A stretch of DNA of 64,000 bases, taken from contig JAMZAV010003198.1 in the NCBI GenBank assembly GCA_024449915.1, forward strand, positions 62,001 to 126,000, given 5' to 3'. Position 1 is the stretch's first letter, and each line of letters starts with the position of its first letter. Below the pieces are notes generated by a model. The model did no database searches, was not told the origin of the DNA, and saw nothing but the letters and a program-made list of their open reading frames with translations. Made by a program: the position numbers and the translations under genes. This document shows, piece after piece, positions 34,301-44,739 of this stretch. Origin of the DNA: Sweltsa coloradensis (taxonomy: Eukaryota; Arthropoda; Insecta; Plecoptera; Chloroperlidae).

Positions 34301-35676
34301 AAGAAAAAGTTTTTAAAAATTGCTGGAAGGCTTCCACATAAAGGTTTTAAAATAAGCCTTATACAGGCATACAATCAACAAGTAACTATAGTTACTTGAC
34401 AATAATCGCCTACATTGTTTACAAAAAGCAAGTCTTTGGACCACAATATTTTTTCATTCTATTGTTAATTGGTAATACCATAGCAATTAAATCGACTTTG
34501 ATAAAATTATTATATTTTAACAAATAATTTTACAATGGAACTTGAAAAAGTAATGAGATCCCACACATAACAAAAACTTGTAAAAACACAGCCAAACCTT
34601 ACACACTCAAAAGAAATGAGATCTAAAAAAAGTGCCAAGCTCATTTACTTTTCCACATTTGCGCATTCTTAATTCATAAACGTACAGTGTCCCGTAACAA
34701 CATCCTTGAAAAGCTTGGCAAAATAGAATTTGCATGACCATTTCGTTAAAATTAATTAGAAAAAAAGAATTTGAATGAACTATTACGTTTAAATTAATAG
34801 TTGCAAATTCTATTTTGCCAAGCTTTTCAAGGATGTTGTTACGGGACACTGTACGTTTATGAAATAAGAATGCGCAAATGTGGAAAAGTAGATGAGCTTG
34901 GCACTTTTTTTTAGATCTCATTTCTTTTGAGTGTGTAAGGTTTGGCTGTATTTTTACAAGTTTTTGTTATGTGTGGTTATTCATTGTCACAGTCAAACTC
35001 GCCCTGAACATCAGCAAAGCCTACAACTGCGAGGCGCGAACCACAGCACAAGCAGTCACATGCATGCGCCTCGTACTGATCACGTGATCCGTACGATCGC
35101 TGTGATTGGTTCCGTGGTCGCGCGCTAGGCTCCGCCGTCCCCAGGATTATTACACTTTGCGATCTTGTTTCAGTTATTACACAATATCTAAACTACCTAT
35201 ATTGAATACATTGATTGCACCCTGGCCACGAGTAGTTTTTGATGGTTTGTGGAAAAAATCTCATCTCAATCTTTTACCGTTTACTTGCAATGAAGTGAAA
35301 CATTTCTTTAGTGCTCAGCAAAAACTTGAAAACTTTGCGTTCGAACTGTTTCGAGGGCCCATTTCTTGTGTAATTTCGATACAATCTGAAAATCTGAATT
35401 AGCCAAATTCTTGAAAATACTTTTTTCTACCAATTGATTTTTTTTAAAGTTTATTCTAGGAGAATTATCTCACTATTTATGAATTATTAATAATTATTGG
35501 GAAAATGTTACTTTTAGGGGGTTTTGGGGAGTAAATATCCAAAATATACATTGCCAACAATGTTTGTCGTATGCAGGACATTCTTCTGAGTAGGAATAAC
35601 TTTGGTGTCAGCTTTTAACACCCCGGTACACCACTATTGAGAAGGAGACACATTTTTTCAAAACTGGCCTAGCCTA
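31368..35676. mobile_element. 4.3 kb inverted-repeat element in BEL gag
   Basis: The ends are TAGACTAGGCCAGTTTT and the inverted TAGGCTAGGCCAGTTTT, followed on each side by an A-rich run. AAA flanks both sides (31365-31367 and 35677-35679). Removing the element and one AAA leaves the gag frame open across the junction. Weaker inverted similarity extends about 150 bases inward (ACATTGTTGGCA in both arms). The interior has no transposase. It holds a poly-G tract near 33019, one shared-family unit near 34205-34350 and a palindrome at 34561-34976. Confidence 0.75.
34561..34976. repeat. Palindrome with 175 bp arms
   Basis: Arms 34561-34734 and 34802-34976 are near-perfect inverted copies (CCACACATAACAAAAACTTG at the left outer end) around a loop of about 67 bases. 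Frames in the arms mirror each other and are not genes. Confidence 0.85.
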
Positions 35677-35679
35677 AAA

Positions 35680-36012
35680 CACTCCTCGAGTTCTACCCCA
35701 ACCTACCAGCAACTTATAGCGTATTTGGAGGAGACTTCGAGGACTCTTGAACTGTGCTGTCTTGACCAACCAGGTGCTAGTTCAGATAAGGCCCGGTCTT
35801 CTTCGCAGCCCACAAAGAATGTCAACTCCTTATTTGCTGCAAAATCCAACACCCTCAAATCTAATGAGCGCAAGCCTTCATTGGGTTCGCCGAGCCAGCT
35901 TACACCCAAATGTCCGTTCTGCGAGAGTGCTCACTCTCTTTATAAATGTTGAACATTTCTCGAACAGTCGGTGCCCAATAGCTTGGCTCCTTAGATACCA
36001 AACAGCCTTAAG
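35680..36012 (+). pseudogene. BEL gag C-terminal part with first zinc knuckle
   Basis: Coding resumes after the insertion with TPTYQQLIAYLEETSRTLE (about 35699-35755) and a serine/lysine-rich linker. It then reaches a knuckle-like CPFCESAHSLYKC (about 35911-35949; spacing C-2-C-3-H-4-C), followed at once by TGA. A further stop comes near 35993, and the next insertion begins at 36013. Confidence 0.8.
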
Positions 36013-36318
36013 TTCGGGGTTTAGTGATAGAGGCGTGAATTTTGGATCATTTACTCAGAAAAACGTGCTTAGTAATTTGCCAGGTGGTCCCAATCGATTT
36101 TCTCCCCCGTTCAGGGGTGACCATGGTGCAAAGTTAGGGGTTGACATTATTTTCAAATGGACTAGGGGTGAGCCTAATAGAAGTAAAAGTGTGGTATTTA
36201 AACATTTTGTTTAAATACTTAATTATTTAAATCTAAAAAATGTATTATTTTTTAACAGGGATGTCCAGAATTATTTCGAAAATTCGTTCAAAATGCTAGT
36301 ACCTAAGTAGGCCTATAG

Positions 36319-37623
36319 GCTACCCCAAGTGCGACGCGGGAAACGAGTTCAGTGCATTTGCAGTGCACGGGCCCATAAGGTTACAATGGCTCGGGATTTT
36401 TACACGCTAATATCTTCTTAAATAGAATTATTTAAGAAATCTGACTTATGATACGTGAAGCAGGCATCATTTATGAATCCAAAGCACATAGTCAAGCATC
36501 GTGAAACGTCCTCAAATTTAAATAAATACGAGTTTAAACCGAAGTGGTCGCGTACAATGTTGCCATTTTCATAGAAAGAGAGATCTCATGCGAAACGAAT
36601 AACAGAGATGGAAGATGCAGTTTCCGCCCGTACGTCGTCTCTTTGCGTCGTCTGCTCTGCTGGCTAGTGTCCGCGCCTGACACTGAATCTTCTGTTTACA
36701 TATTTTAGTATTTTTCTCTGTAATGACTGTCTTGTTTTCGCCAATTTTCGTATTTTTTTAGGATGAGCCCAAACTCATAGACCGGGGAAGGAATGCTTTG
36801 CAGAGTGGGCATACACTGAGTTGCACACTAAAAACAGTTAAAATTATTGCGAACACAAGCCAGCATGAAGAATACTGCATACGATTTGGAGGTAAGGCCT
36901 AGTAGACTCGACCCTAGCCCAGCTAGGCCTACATTGTCCATTATGGCTAGGGCATAGGGGCTACGCTAGGCTAGGCCAAGACCCTAGTAGATAAAGGCCA
37001 TGGTTAAGACTGACCAATCCTACAAATAGGCCTATCCACAGATAGGCCTAATTTTGTAATGCTTGTGGACCCGGACAGTTGTGTGGCATGACACACTAGC
37101 CTAGCTATTCGTTTATTGTAATCAACAGCGTGTAACCAATAGCTTGTAGAGCTAAATAAACGATTTATTATTATTATAGTAGAAACACAAACATGTCAAA
37201 CAAAGTTGCCCTCCCTCCCTCCCCAACTCGACATTAATTTGTTGCAAAGCATTACGGGAGGCGGGGGTATTAACAGCCAATGACGGACAAGACATACGCT
37301 TGGCAACTTCTATTATCGATTTTTATCGGCGGTGCCGTATTTCGCGTTCCGGCACTCTTGCAACTCTTGCTCCAAACACGTTGCATGGCAACATTGTACG
37401 CGACCACTTCTCGTATTTATTTAAATTTTAGGACGTTTCACGATGTTTGACTATGTGCTTTGGATTCATAAATGATGCCTGCTTCACGTAACATAAGTCA
37501 GATTTCTTAAATAATTATATTTAAGAAGATATTAGCGTGTAAAAATCCCGAGCCATTGTAACCTTATGGGCCCGTGCACTGCAAATGCACTGAACTCGTT
37601 TCCCGCATCGCACTTGGGGTAGC
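36319..37623. mobile_element. 1.3 kb element with 250 bp terminal inverted repeats
   Basis: The ends are GCTACCCCAAGTGCGA and its inverted copy. CTATAG flanks both sides (36313-36318 and 37624-37629), and the uninterrupted tandem unit next door has a single CTATAG, which supports a 6 bp duplication. The inverted repeats run to about 36568 and from about 37384. The centre is richer in AGGCCT motifs and contains an exon-like segment (36762-36891). No transposase was found. Confidence 0.8.
36762..36891 (+). other. Exon-like segment inside a non-autonomous element
   Basis: A pyrimidine-rich acceptor (CGTATTTTTTTAG) precedes and a GTAAGG donor follows 130 bases that are open in the first frame (43 codons, beginning DEPKLIDRGRNALQSGH). 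The pattern LI-x-RG-x2-AL-x-SGH is reminiscent of sequence ahead of SWIM-type zinc fingers, but this is a by-eye resemblance. It may be a captured host exon, a transposase exon remnant, or chance. Confidence 0.35.
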
Positions 37624-38582
37624 CTATAGCTTGTGATGATTCATCTTTCGGGGATAAGTGATAGAAGCGTGAATTTTGGATCATTTACTCAGAAAAATGC
37701 AATGAGTCATTTGCCCGTGGGTCCGCATCGAAAAATGTTCCCGTTCAGGGGTGACCATTGTGCAAAGTTTGGGGTTGACATTATTTTCAAATGGACTAGG
37801 GGTGAGCCTAATAGAAGTAAAAGTGTGGTATTTAAACAATTTGTTTAAGTATTTATTCAATTTAATTATTTAAATCTAAAAAATGTTTTTTTTAACAGGG
37901 GTGTCCAGAATTGTTATTTTGAAAATTTGTTCAAAATGCTAGAACCTAAGTAGGCCTATAGCTTGTGATGACCCATCTTTCGGGGATAAGTGATAGAAGC
38001 GTGAATTTTGGATCATTTACTCAGAAAATGCAATGAGTCATTTGCCCGTGGGTCCGCATCGAAAAATGTTCCCGTTCAGGGGTGACTATGGTGCAAAGTT
38101 AGGGGTAGACATTATTTTCAAATAGACTAGGGGTGAGCCTTATAGAAGTAAAAGGGTGGTATTTAAACATTTTGATTAAATATTTATTCAATTTAATTAT
38201 TTAAATCTAAAAAATGTTTTATTTTTAACAGGGGTGTCCAGAATTGTTACATTTGCCCTTATTTCTAAAATACGTTCAAAATGCTAGAAAGCATAGCTTT
38301 AGGATGACTCATTTGAAAGGAATTTAATCACTGAACACGAATTTCATACATAATCAAAAGTCAAGGTCACCGGGGTCAATCAGGGTCACGACCTTTGATA
38401 TTTATTTATTATTTTGTTGTCCAATCACCATGAACAGACCATATAAAAGTGTTTTATGTTGATACTTTTAACCTTAATCGTTCGTCCAGGATAATATATG
38501 TACATAAAAAGATCAATTCTATATTCAGGGTTGTACAAAATTACTACTAAAATTCACGCCTCTATCACTAAACCCCGAATGG

Positions 38583-39308
38583 TTTATCTAAGCAACCAGG
38601 CTACAAGAAGTACGCTACACTGAGACGACTGCGTCGATGTTTCAGTTGCATGGGATTTCATGTTCAATCTGATTGCAAATCCCAACGAACGTGTTGGACT
38701 TGCGGAAGCACGCAGCATCACTCATTGCTGCATCCTGTCCAAGCGAACACGCCGACTGTGAACACTACTGTGGACACGCCCGTGAACAGCTCTACTCAGT
38801 CCTAGAGCCCAATCGTGGCTCGAACTCTGTCCTGTCGTTTGGAAACGATCCCGTCTGCGCAGCGCATTGCTCTGTTGGGCACAGTGCGAGCTCTTATTTG
38901 TGATGTAGCTGGACAATATCTACCTTTTCGCGCAGTAGTTTATTCTGACTCTCAAGTCTCAGCTATGACTCACTCTCTAGCTCTCGGTCTAGAACTGAAG
39001 GTTAACCCTAGTCCTATTCAACTGTCCGGCATAGGGCAAGCTACCACCAAGGTACAAGGCAATGTACATTGCGGCATTGTTTCTCGATTCAATCCAAAAC
39101 ATCATCTCAGGGTTCAGGCACTCGTACTGTCCGCCATCTCAGATCGTCTCCCTACTAGTTCTGTGCCTATCAAGGTATTTGAGCGCTATCGTGAGCTCTC
39201 GCTGGCCAACAATAGGTTTCACCTTCCTGACCAGATCGACTTTCTCATCGGAGCCGATCTGTATCCGGACATTCTCAGTAAGAACGGCGATGTAGTTATA
39301 GGCCTATG
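38583..39308 (+). pseudogene. BEL zinc knuckles and aspartic protease
   Basis: It starts with a cysteine-rich block typical of BEL gag C-termini (CFSCMGFHVQSDC, then CWTCGSTQHHSLLH, about 38640-38730). A TAG stop lies near 38802. The retropepsin-like region (about 38860-39305) has VVYSDSQVSAMTHSLALGLE where an active BEL protease has an aspartate-serine/threonine-glycine triad, so the glycine appears lost. It ends in the family block DFLIGADLYPDIL. Confidence 0.85.
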
Positions 39309-41060
39309 AGGCTGTCCCTCCGCTCTCAACCTGATGTTCGGTTGGGTTATCCTGGGTTCGATTCCAGCATCGAGTCGCAGAATCCATGTTCCCTTTTCAT
39401 CAGTTCCTCTGCATCGTTGGATCATTCTCTTCGCCTCTTTTGGGAAACTGAGGAGGTTTGGCGTCCTCCACAGACGAGTCCTGAAGAGCAACTGTGTGAA
39501 GATCACTTCATGGACACACACTCTCGAGACATCTCAGGGCGGTACTCTGTAGCACTGCCGTTCAAGCCTCAGAGCTCACCTCTAGGGTCCAATCGTGACG
39601 TCGCCTTCTCGAGCTTCCTCAGTCTGGAGCGTCGCCTCAGGCGTACTCCTGAACACGAAGCTGCTTACCACGTGTTCATGCGAGAATATACAGATCTTCA
39701 ACACATGCAACCAGCTGCCAAGTCATCAGATTACGTCATTCCGCACCATTGCGTACATAAGTCTACTAGCTCTATACCAAGCTTCGAGTGGTCTTCAATG
39801 CTTCGGCTCCCGATCCGCATGGCATAACTCTGAATCAGCAGCTGATGGTTGGTCCTAAGCTCCAAAAGGACTTACCCAGCATCCTCACGAGCTTCAGAAC
39901 TCATCCCGTCGCTGTGTGTGCGGACATCAGACAGATGTACCGACAAGTACTGATCAAGCCGAATGATCGTTTGCATCAACACATTTCTGGTGTCCAACTC
40001 CCGACTCGCCTGTCTTAGAGTACGAGCTTAATACCGTTACCTATGGGTTGGTTCCTTCAGCCTTTCAAGCTCAACGTGTTTTTTACGTCAACTAGTGCAA
40101 GATGACGGAGCGCCTTTCCCTCTAGCTTCTCGTGCTGTTACGTTTGATACGTATATCGACGACATTGTCTCAGGCGCTCAGGACATTGCTCAGGCGCGCG
40201 CTCTCCAAGCGGAGCTGCAACTTCTAGGGATTGGAAGCTTTGAACTACATAAGTGGGCAAGCAATGACCCTGCTGCTCTGGCAACGCTTCCCGAGGATCG
40301 TCTGGAGGTACCACTTGTGTTCTCCCCCGACGAACAGGGTATCAAGATCTTAGGTTTGCTGTGGGACCCACGCACTGACGACTTCTCATTCCAAGCTTAA
40401 GCTTTCAACGGCCCTCTGACAAAGCGCTCAGCCCTCTCTAACATTGCCAGGATCTTTGATCCGCTAGGTTTTCTCTCGCCATTTGTCTCCTGGATGAAGA
40501 TGTTTCTTCAGCGATTGTGGCTTTCTCACCAGCAGTGGGATGACCCACTCTCGGACGATCTTGCGAGCAGCTGGAACTCCGCCGTCGTCGACGTACCTCA
40601 GCTCGTCGAGTTTCATGTTCCACGACATTTCTGTTCAATCAACGGCGACATTGACTCGTCGGGTTTTGCGACGCCTCCGAGAAAGGTTACGCCGCCGTTT
40701 TGTACCTCCATTTGACGACGAGTTCATCTACTCACATTAACCTTCTCCGAGCCCAAAGCAAGGTTGCCCCGGTCAAGACGATAACCATTCCCAAGCTCGA
40801 GCTGTCAGCAGCAGCAGAGCGCTGCTAGCGCGTCTATTCCAAGCTACTCTGCCTGCTCTCAATTCTCTTGCTGTGCACTCGGTCTTGTTGTACACAGACT
40901 CAAACATTGTCCTCGCATGGCTAGCCACCTCTCCTCATTGACTGAAGACTTTCGTCGCGAATCGAGTCGTCGAAGTGCTGGAGCACACTTCACCGCCGCA
41001 ATCGGCTCAGGTTCTAACTAATGAGAACACTGCTGATTGCGCGTCATGAGGTTTTACGGC
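39309..41060 (+). pseudogene. BEL reverse transcriptase and RNase H-like region
   Basis: Family blocks appear in several registers: FWETEEVWRPPQTSPEEQ (about 39441), LSLERRLRRTPEHEAAY (about 39621), VFNASAPDPHGITLNQQLM (about 39790), ADIRQMYRQVLIKPNDR (about 39924), the catalytic TYIDDIVSGA (about 40149), IFDPLGFLSPF (about 40453) and IPKLELSAAAE (about 40788). Frameshifts or stops separate most of them (for example near 39780, 40015, 40090, 40400, 40640), so no intact polyprotein exists. Opposite-strand frames here are shadows. Confidence 0.88.
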
Positions 41061-42666
41061 AAGTGAAATGTTGCATCACCCTCTGAGGCAGCTTGGACCG
41101 CTGTTCATGCAATCGCCTCCTGATGCTTGGCCTTGCTCCACAACTATCAATGACGTTTCATTACTTCCCGAAATGAAGACACCCGCTGTTCCAATTGTAA
41201 AGGTGGACAACGCCGTCGACCCTTTACTGCTTCACTTCAGGAAGTTCTCCACGCTGCTCCGTGCACAACGAGTGTTCGGTTACGTCATCAGGTTCGCTCG
41301 TCTTCTGTTGGCTAAGCGCTCTCAGACTACATACTTGAAGGGTTCTCTGCGCACAGAAGAGCTTCAGTGTTCTCTGGACATGTTTGTTAAGTTGTCTCAA
41401 CAAGAATTCTTTGCCTCAGAGTTGCGCCAGCTTTCACAAGGTGGTTGTGTTAGCTCAAAGTTGGCTTCTTTAAGACATTTCTCGACCAATCTGGTTTTCT
41501 CAGGGTTGCTTGCTTCCAAGGCAAGCAGATCTTTCATTTCTTCTTTGAGACGAATTTCACAAATGTTCTCTGCATTCAGGTCCCCGCACTGTTCAAGCAT
41601 TAATCCAACAACGGTTCTGGATTGTTTCTTTGCGAGGGCTACTGCGGCAACGAATTCGTCGTTGTTTAACTTGTCTGAAGTTTTGTGCGCAGTCTCCTCA
41701 ACCAATCATGTCGGACCTTCCTTCCGCGCGCGTGCAAGCGTTGCGGGCCTTCTTGAAAGTAGGCACGGATTTTGCTGGGCCCTTCCGCATTAAAACCAGC
41801 AATCGTCGCAACGCTGCATTCTCCAAGAGCTACCTTTGTTTATTCGTGTGCATGAGCACTAAGGCTGTGCATCTCGAGATGGTGTCGGACTTGTCTACCG
41901 ACGCGTTTCTCGCGTCCCTGGATCGTTTGATTTCCCGAAGAGGACTCCCGTCGGACATCTATTCCGACAATGGCCGTAACTTCGTCCGCGCTGCGCGTCA
42001 GCTCCGAGAAGTTTCCGAGTTCCTTGCTCAGGCCAGTCCTACGATCGCCGATACCCTCTCTATTCGTTCGATCCAGTGGCACTTCATTCCCCCGTACGCC
42101 CCCCACTTCAAAGGTCTCTGGGAGGCTGGTGTGAAGTCGGTAAAAGGCTTATTGCACCGACCCATTTCCGACTAGCCACACACTCAAGAAAGAATACGCG
42201 ATGCTGTTCTGTAGAATTGAAGCTGTATTGAACAGTGGTCCCCTGTGCGCTCTCCCTTCGGACCCAGAAGAAAGTAGTTCATACTTAAGTCCGGACCACT
42301 TTCTCGTGGGTTCAGCTCTCCTCGCCCCTCCTGAACCTGTCGAAGAGGAACACTCTACTCGCCTGTCCCGGTGGAAGCGTGTGCGACAGTTGCACCAGTC
42401 ATTCTTCATTCTGGGCGCGGTGGCACACCGAATATCTGCAGACTCTGATGCAACGTAAGAAGTGGCTGCGCGGTTGCCCCAACCCACAAGTAAGGGATGT
42501 GGTTTATTTCTGGGACTCTTCTTAAACCCCACTTTCGTGGCCCATCGGTGGTATCACCGACCTCTTACCTGGTAAAGATGGTGTTGTGCGTGTCGTGTCC
42601 ATCCGCACGACGCAAGGCACTTTTGTTCGCCCAGTTCATAAGCTGGTGTTACTCCCCCTTGCTTAG
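41061..42666 (+). pseudogene. BEL integrase and C-terminal domain
   Basis: After a pre-integrase region (41068-41690), the integrase core shows the three catalytic acidic positions: D in VGTDFAGPF (about 41760), D in YSDNGRNF (about 41961), and E in GLWEAGVKSVK (about 42114). The order and spacing are those of BEL/Pao integrases. A stop lies at 42173. A further frame (42201-42458) and the C-terminal block DGVVRVVSIRTTQGTFVRP (about 42569-42625) lead to TAG at 42664-42666. The purine-poor GGGCGGAT just before the 3' LTR sits where the polypurine tract should be. Confidence 0.88.
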
Positions 42667-42788
42667 TTAGCTTGGGAGGTTTCGTTTTGTTTTCGTTTCT
42701 TCTCTGTGTTTTTTCCTCTTTTCTTCATTTTTTCGTTAGTTTTCCTTGTCGAAGTGACAGGAAAAATGTCAATTTTTGGTGGGCGGAT

Positions 42789-43372
42789 TGTTTGCGCCGT
42801 TTAGTTTGTACACTATTTATTCACGTAGTACCCCCATCCTCCCTTCTTTTCCGGTTTCCTATCACCGTTTATCGTTTACCTGTCGTGTTGTTCTTGCTAG
42901 ACTACTCACTGTGGTGATCGGACGTCTCTCTCCCAGCATTCTAACAGCAGACGTGTTTCTTCAGTGTCAAGCCAACACATTTATTTTTCGTGTGTTATCT
43001 CGATATCACAAGTGTTCAACCTTTTTTTGTGCTACATAAGTTAATTATAAGTTACTTTTTCTATGTATTTACCACACATTTCCACTATCATTCTCAAGAC
43101 ATCAATCATCAAATCATTCACTATTCCGCTTGCCTGTTTCCTTCCCTGCTTTTCTCTCTCCAATCATCACGAATCACAAACCATCATTCATCCATTCATT
43201 CTCACTAGAAGTGTAACGTCTACCGAGCTCACATCGCCATTTCACACCTACAAGCAGACAAGGTAAGCAATAAGTGGTGATATTCCCTCCCCATTTTGGC
43301 CCCTTTTTCTCCTTTACCAATTTTGCAGTCATTTTCCACTTTTCCGTTTTAATTCTTTTTCGGGCTGCAACA
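42789..43372 (+). repeat. BEL 3' LTR
   Basis: This starts TGTTTGCGCCGTTTAG and ends GGGCTGCAACA, followed by the TACGG target duplication. It is the same repeat as 28677-29272, with substitutions and small deletions. Frames in both LTRs in both directions recur only because the LTR is repeated. Confidence 0.9.
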
Positions 43373-44225
43373 TACGGCTCTATTCCAACTGAACACAACA
43401 TGTCAACTGCTCAAATTCTCACAATTGCTTTGAGGCTGGCCAGCGTTAGGGTATGATATGAGGAATGTCCGTGGTATTAATTTAAGCCTGATATTAAAGG
43501 TGTTGTCTGTATAGCTACATCACAAAGATCAAGTCTCCAATACAAGCTCGTCTGAATCCCAGCTCTGTGCGCCCTAAGCTCCTGCAGTACACGTATGCTA
43601 GCCGGGTTGCCTATATGCCAGGGGCTGAACCCTGTTCTATGCTTCAAGGACATTGCTTTAGCAGAACATTCAAAATTCGCCCGAAAACGACACTCAAGCA
43701 CTCAATATAGGTCCTTTTGCCAAGAGAGCGCGGGTGCGTCCACAACTTCCTATCGATGACTACTCTAATGCCTGATCTCGAACTCTCATCTCTGTGTTGA
43801 TGTCCAATCAGCCATCCACAGTGTGTACATTTACAAACCAAACAACATTGTGATACGTCATAATCTTCAACATGCCATATTTTCATGTTTTCTGTTACTA
43901 CCACAGTAACTCGCACTGAATTTCGATAGCGATGCCATTTTCAGATCCTTCGAAATCCCTAAATCTGTAGTTTATCGATTATGGTTTACAATTATTCACA
44001 CTTATCTCGGCCAAAACGGGCGAGTCTATTTTCAAAGTTTATCTAAATGCAGTCTGATTGTTATATAACCGCGTGTTTGCGACTGCAAAATTAATATAGC
44101 TGACCTCCTGTGCGTCAAAGCATTAAATGTGTTGTACAATCACTCGCTCAGTTGCTCTTGAACGTTCACAAATTATTTGCTTCTTCTTAATACTGATTAA
44201 GATACGTAGTCGTATTTCTGAACTC
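43373..44225. other. Unassigned flank right of the BEL element
   Basis: Two overlapping minus-strand frames (43916-43644 and 43701-43477) are in different registers and have no domain I recognise. They could be one frameshifted relic. The rest is featureless. Confidence 0.35.
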
Positions 44226-44258
44226 ACTCGTCCAACAACGACGTTGTCATTTTCCTAG
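44226..44258 (+). repeat. Isolated shared-family 3' terminus
   Basis: The sequence ACTCGTCCAACAACGACGTTGTC, then ATTTTCCTAG followed by T, has the same layout as the other termini: a CTCATCCAACAACG-like motif, a short AACG/CGTT stem, then CCTAG. No body could be assigned upstream. Confidence 0.5.
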
Positions 44259-44330
44259 TGTGAGACGTTAAGCAACAGAAATAATAATAATAATGATAAT
44301 TAGTCAATGATAGCAATTGTAATAAAAGTA

Positions 44331-44403
44331 TGCCTCGACTGGGGATCGAACCCAGAACCTCTGGCTTACCGCGCCATAGTTCTGCCAATTGAGCTACCGA
44401 GAC
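44331..44403 (-). tRNA. tRNA-like sequence (tRNA-derived repeat, probably not functional)
   Basis: The minus strand forms a near-complete cloverleaf. The acceptor pairs GTCTCGG with TCGAGGC (two G-T pairs). It has a TAGCTCAATTGGCAGAAC D-arm with a C-A mismatch, a four-pair anticodon stem, and a perfect T-arm CTGGG-TTCGATC-CCCAG. The anticodon loop GCGGTAA lacks the invariant T33 and would give an unusual anticodon. No CCA or terminator was seen. Its 3' flank (TACTTTTATTACAATTGC) is duplicated near 44603, which suggests a SINE body. Confidence 0.6.
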
Positions 44404-44550
44404 ATAACACACCTTCATTAAACTGCTATTTGTTGTGACTGTTGACATCCATGATAATAAACGAACAGAAGACTGCAATGTAGCTGTCATTACTGAAAGA
44501 ACACATGGAAAAATCCAGTCACTTCTCATCTCCCATGAGTTGGCTAGTAT

Positions 44551-44674
44551 GAATATACGGTTTTTAAGCATAAGCCCGCTTTGAGGACGTTATTAGTCAA
44601 TGATAGCAATTGTAATAAAAGTATGCCCCGACTAATGTCCTCAAAGCGGGCTTATGCTTAAAAACCGTATATTC
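44551..44674. repeat. Perfect hairpin, 38 bp arms, beside an (AAT)n tract
   Basis: GAATATACGGTTTTTAAGCA (44551 on) is repeated inverted at 44637-44674 without a mismatch over 38 bases. The 48-base loop is itself a copy of the tRNA-like repeat's flank at 44299-44340. An (AAT)n microsatellite starts at the right arm (to about 44729). Confidence 0.9.
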
Positions 44675-44730
<56 letters not shown>

Positions 44731-44739
44731 ACCCAGAAC

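Larger units (their letters stand above)
36018..38290 (+). repeat. Three tandem units of about 320 bp (first one split)
   Basis: The units lie at 36018-36318, 37650-37962 and 37979-38290. Each contains GTGAATTTTGGATCATTTACTC, CGTTCAGGGGTGACCATGG-type sequence, GGACTAGGGGTGAGCCT and TTTTTTAACAGGG. Units 2 and 3 are closest to each other. Frames within them recur only because the units repeat. Confidence 0.8.
36013..38579. mobile_element. Composite inverted-repeat element between gag and protease
   Basis: The terminal inverted repeats (36013-36043 and 38549-38579) are identical over about 31 bases, starting TTCGGGGTTTAGTGATAG. Inside are three tandem units of about 320 bp whose starts resemble the terminus itself (TTTCGGGGATAAGTGATAG). 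The first unit is split by a 1.3 kb element (36319-37623). No transposase frame is visible, and no clear target duplication was found. Confidence 0.75.
28677..43372 (+). mobile_element. BEL/Pao LTR retrotransposon, degenerate, with nested insertions
   Basis: Paired LTRs (28677-29272 and 42789-43372) start TGTT and end AACA. Both flanks carry TACGG (28672-28676 and 43373-43377), a perfect 5 bp target duplication. In order there are gag, zinc knuckles, protease, reverse transcriptase, RNase H, integrase and a C-terminal BEL domain, as in the BEL/Pao family. Three insertions (30192-30970, 31368-35676, 36013-38579) lengthen the element by about 7.7 kb. Stops and frameshifts interrupt gag and pol, so the copy is inactive. 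Confidence 0.93.

Noticed and set aside
41397..41705. Minus-strand 102-codon frame opposite BEL integrase, and the frame at 41840-42106
   Set aside because: They are antisense to recognisable BEL integrase coding sequence.
44331..44403. Functional tRNA gene
   Set aside because: T33 is lost, the D-stem has a mismatch, and the sequence is embedded in a repeat with duplicated flanks. It was kept only as tRNA-like.
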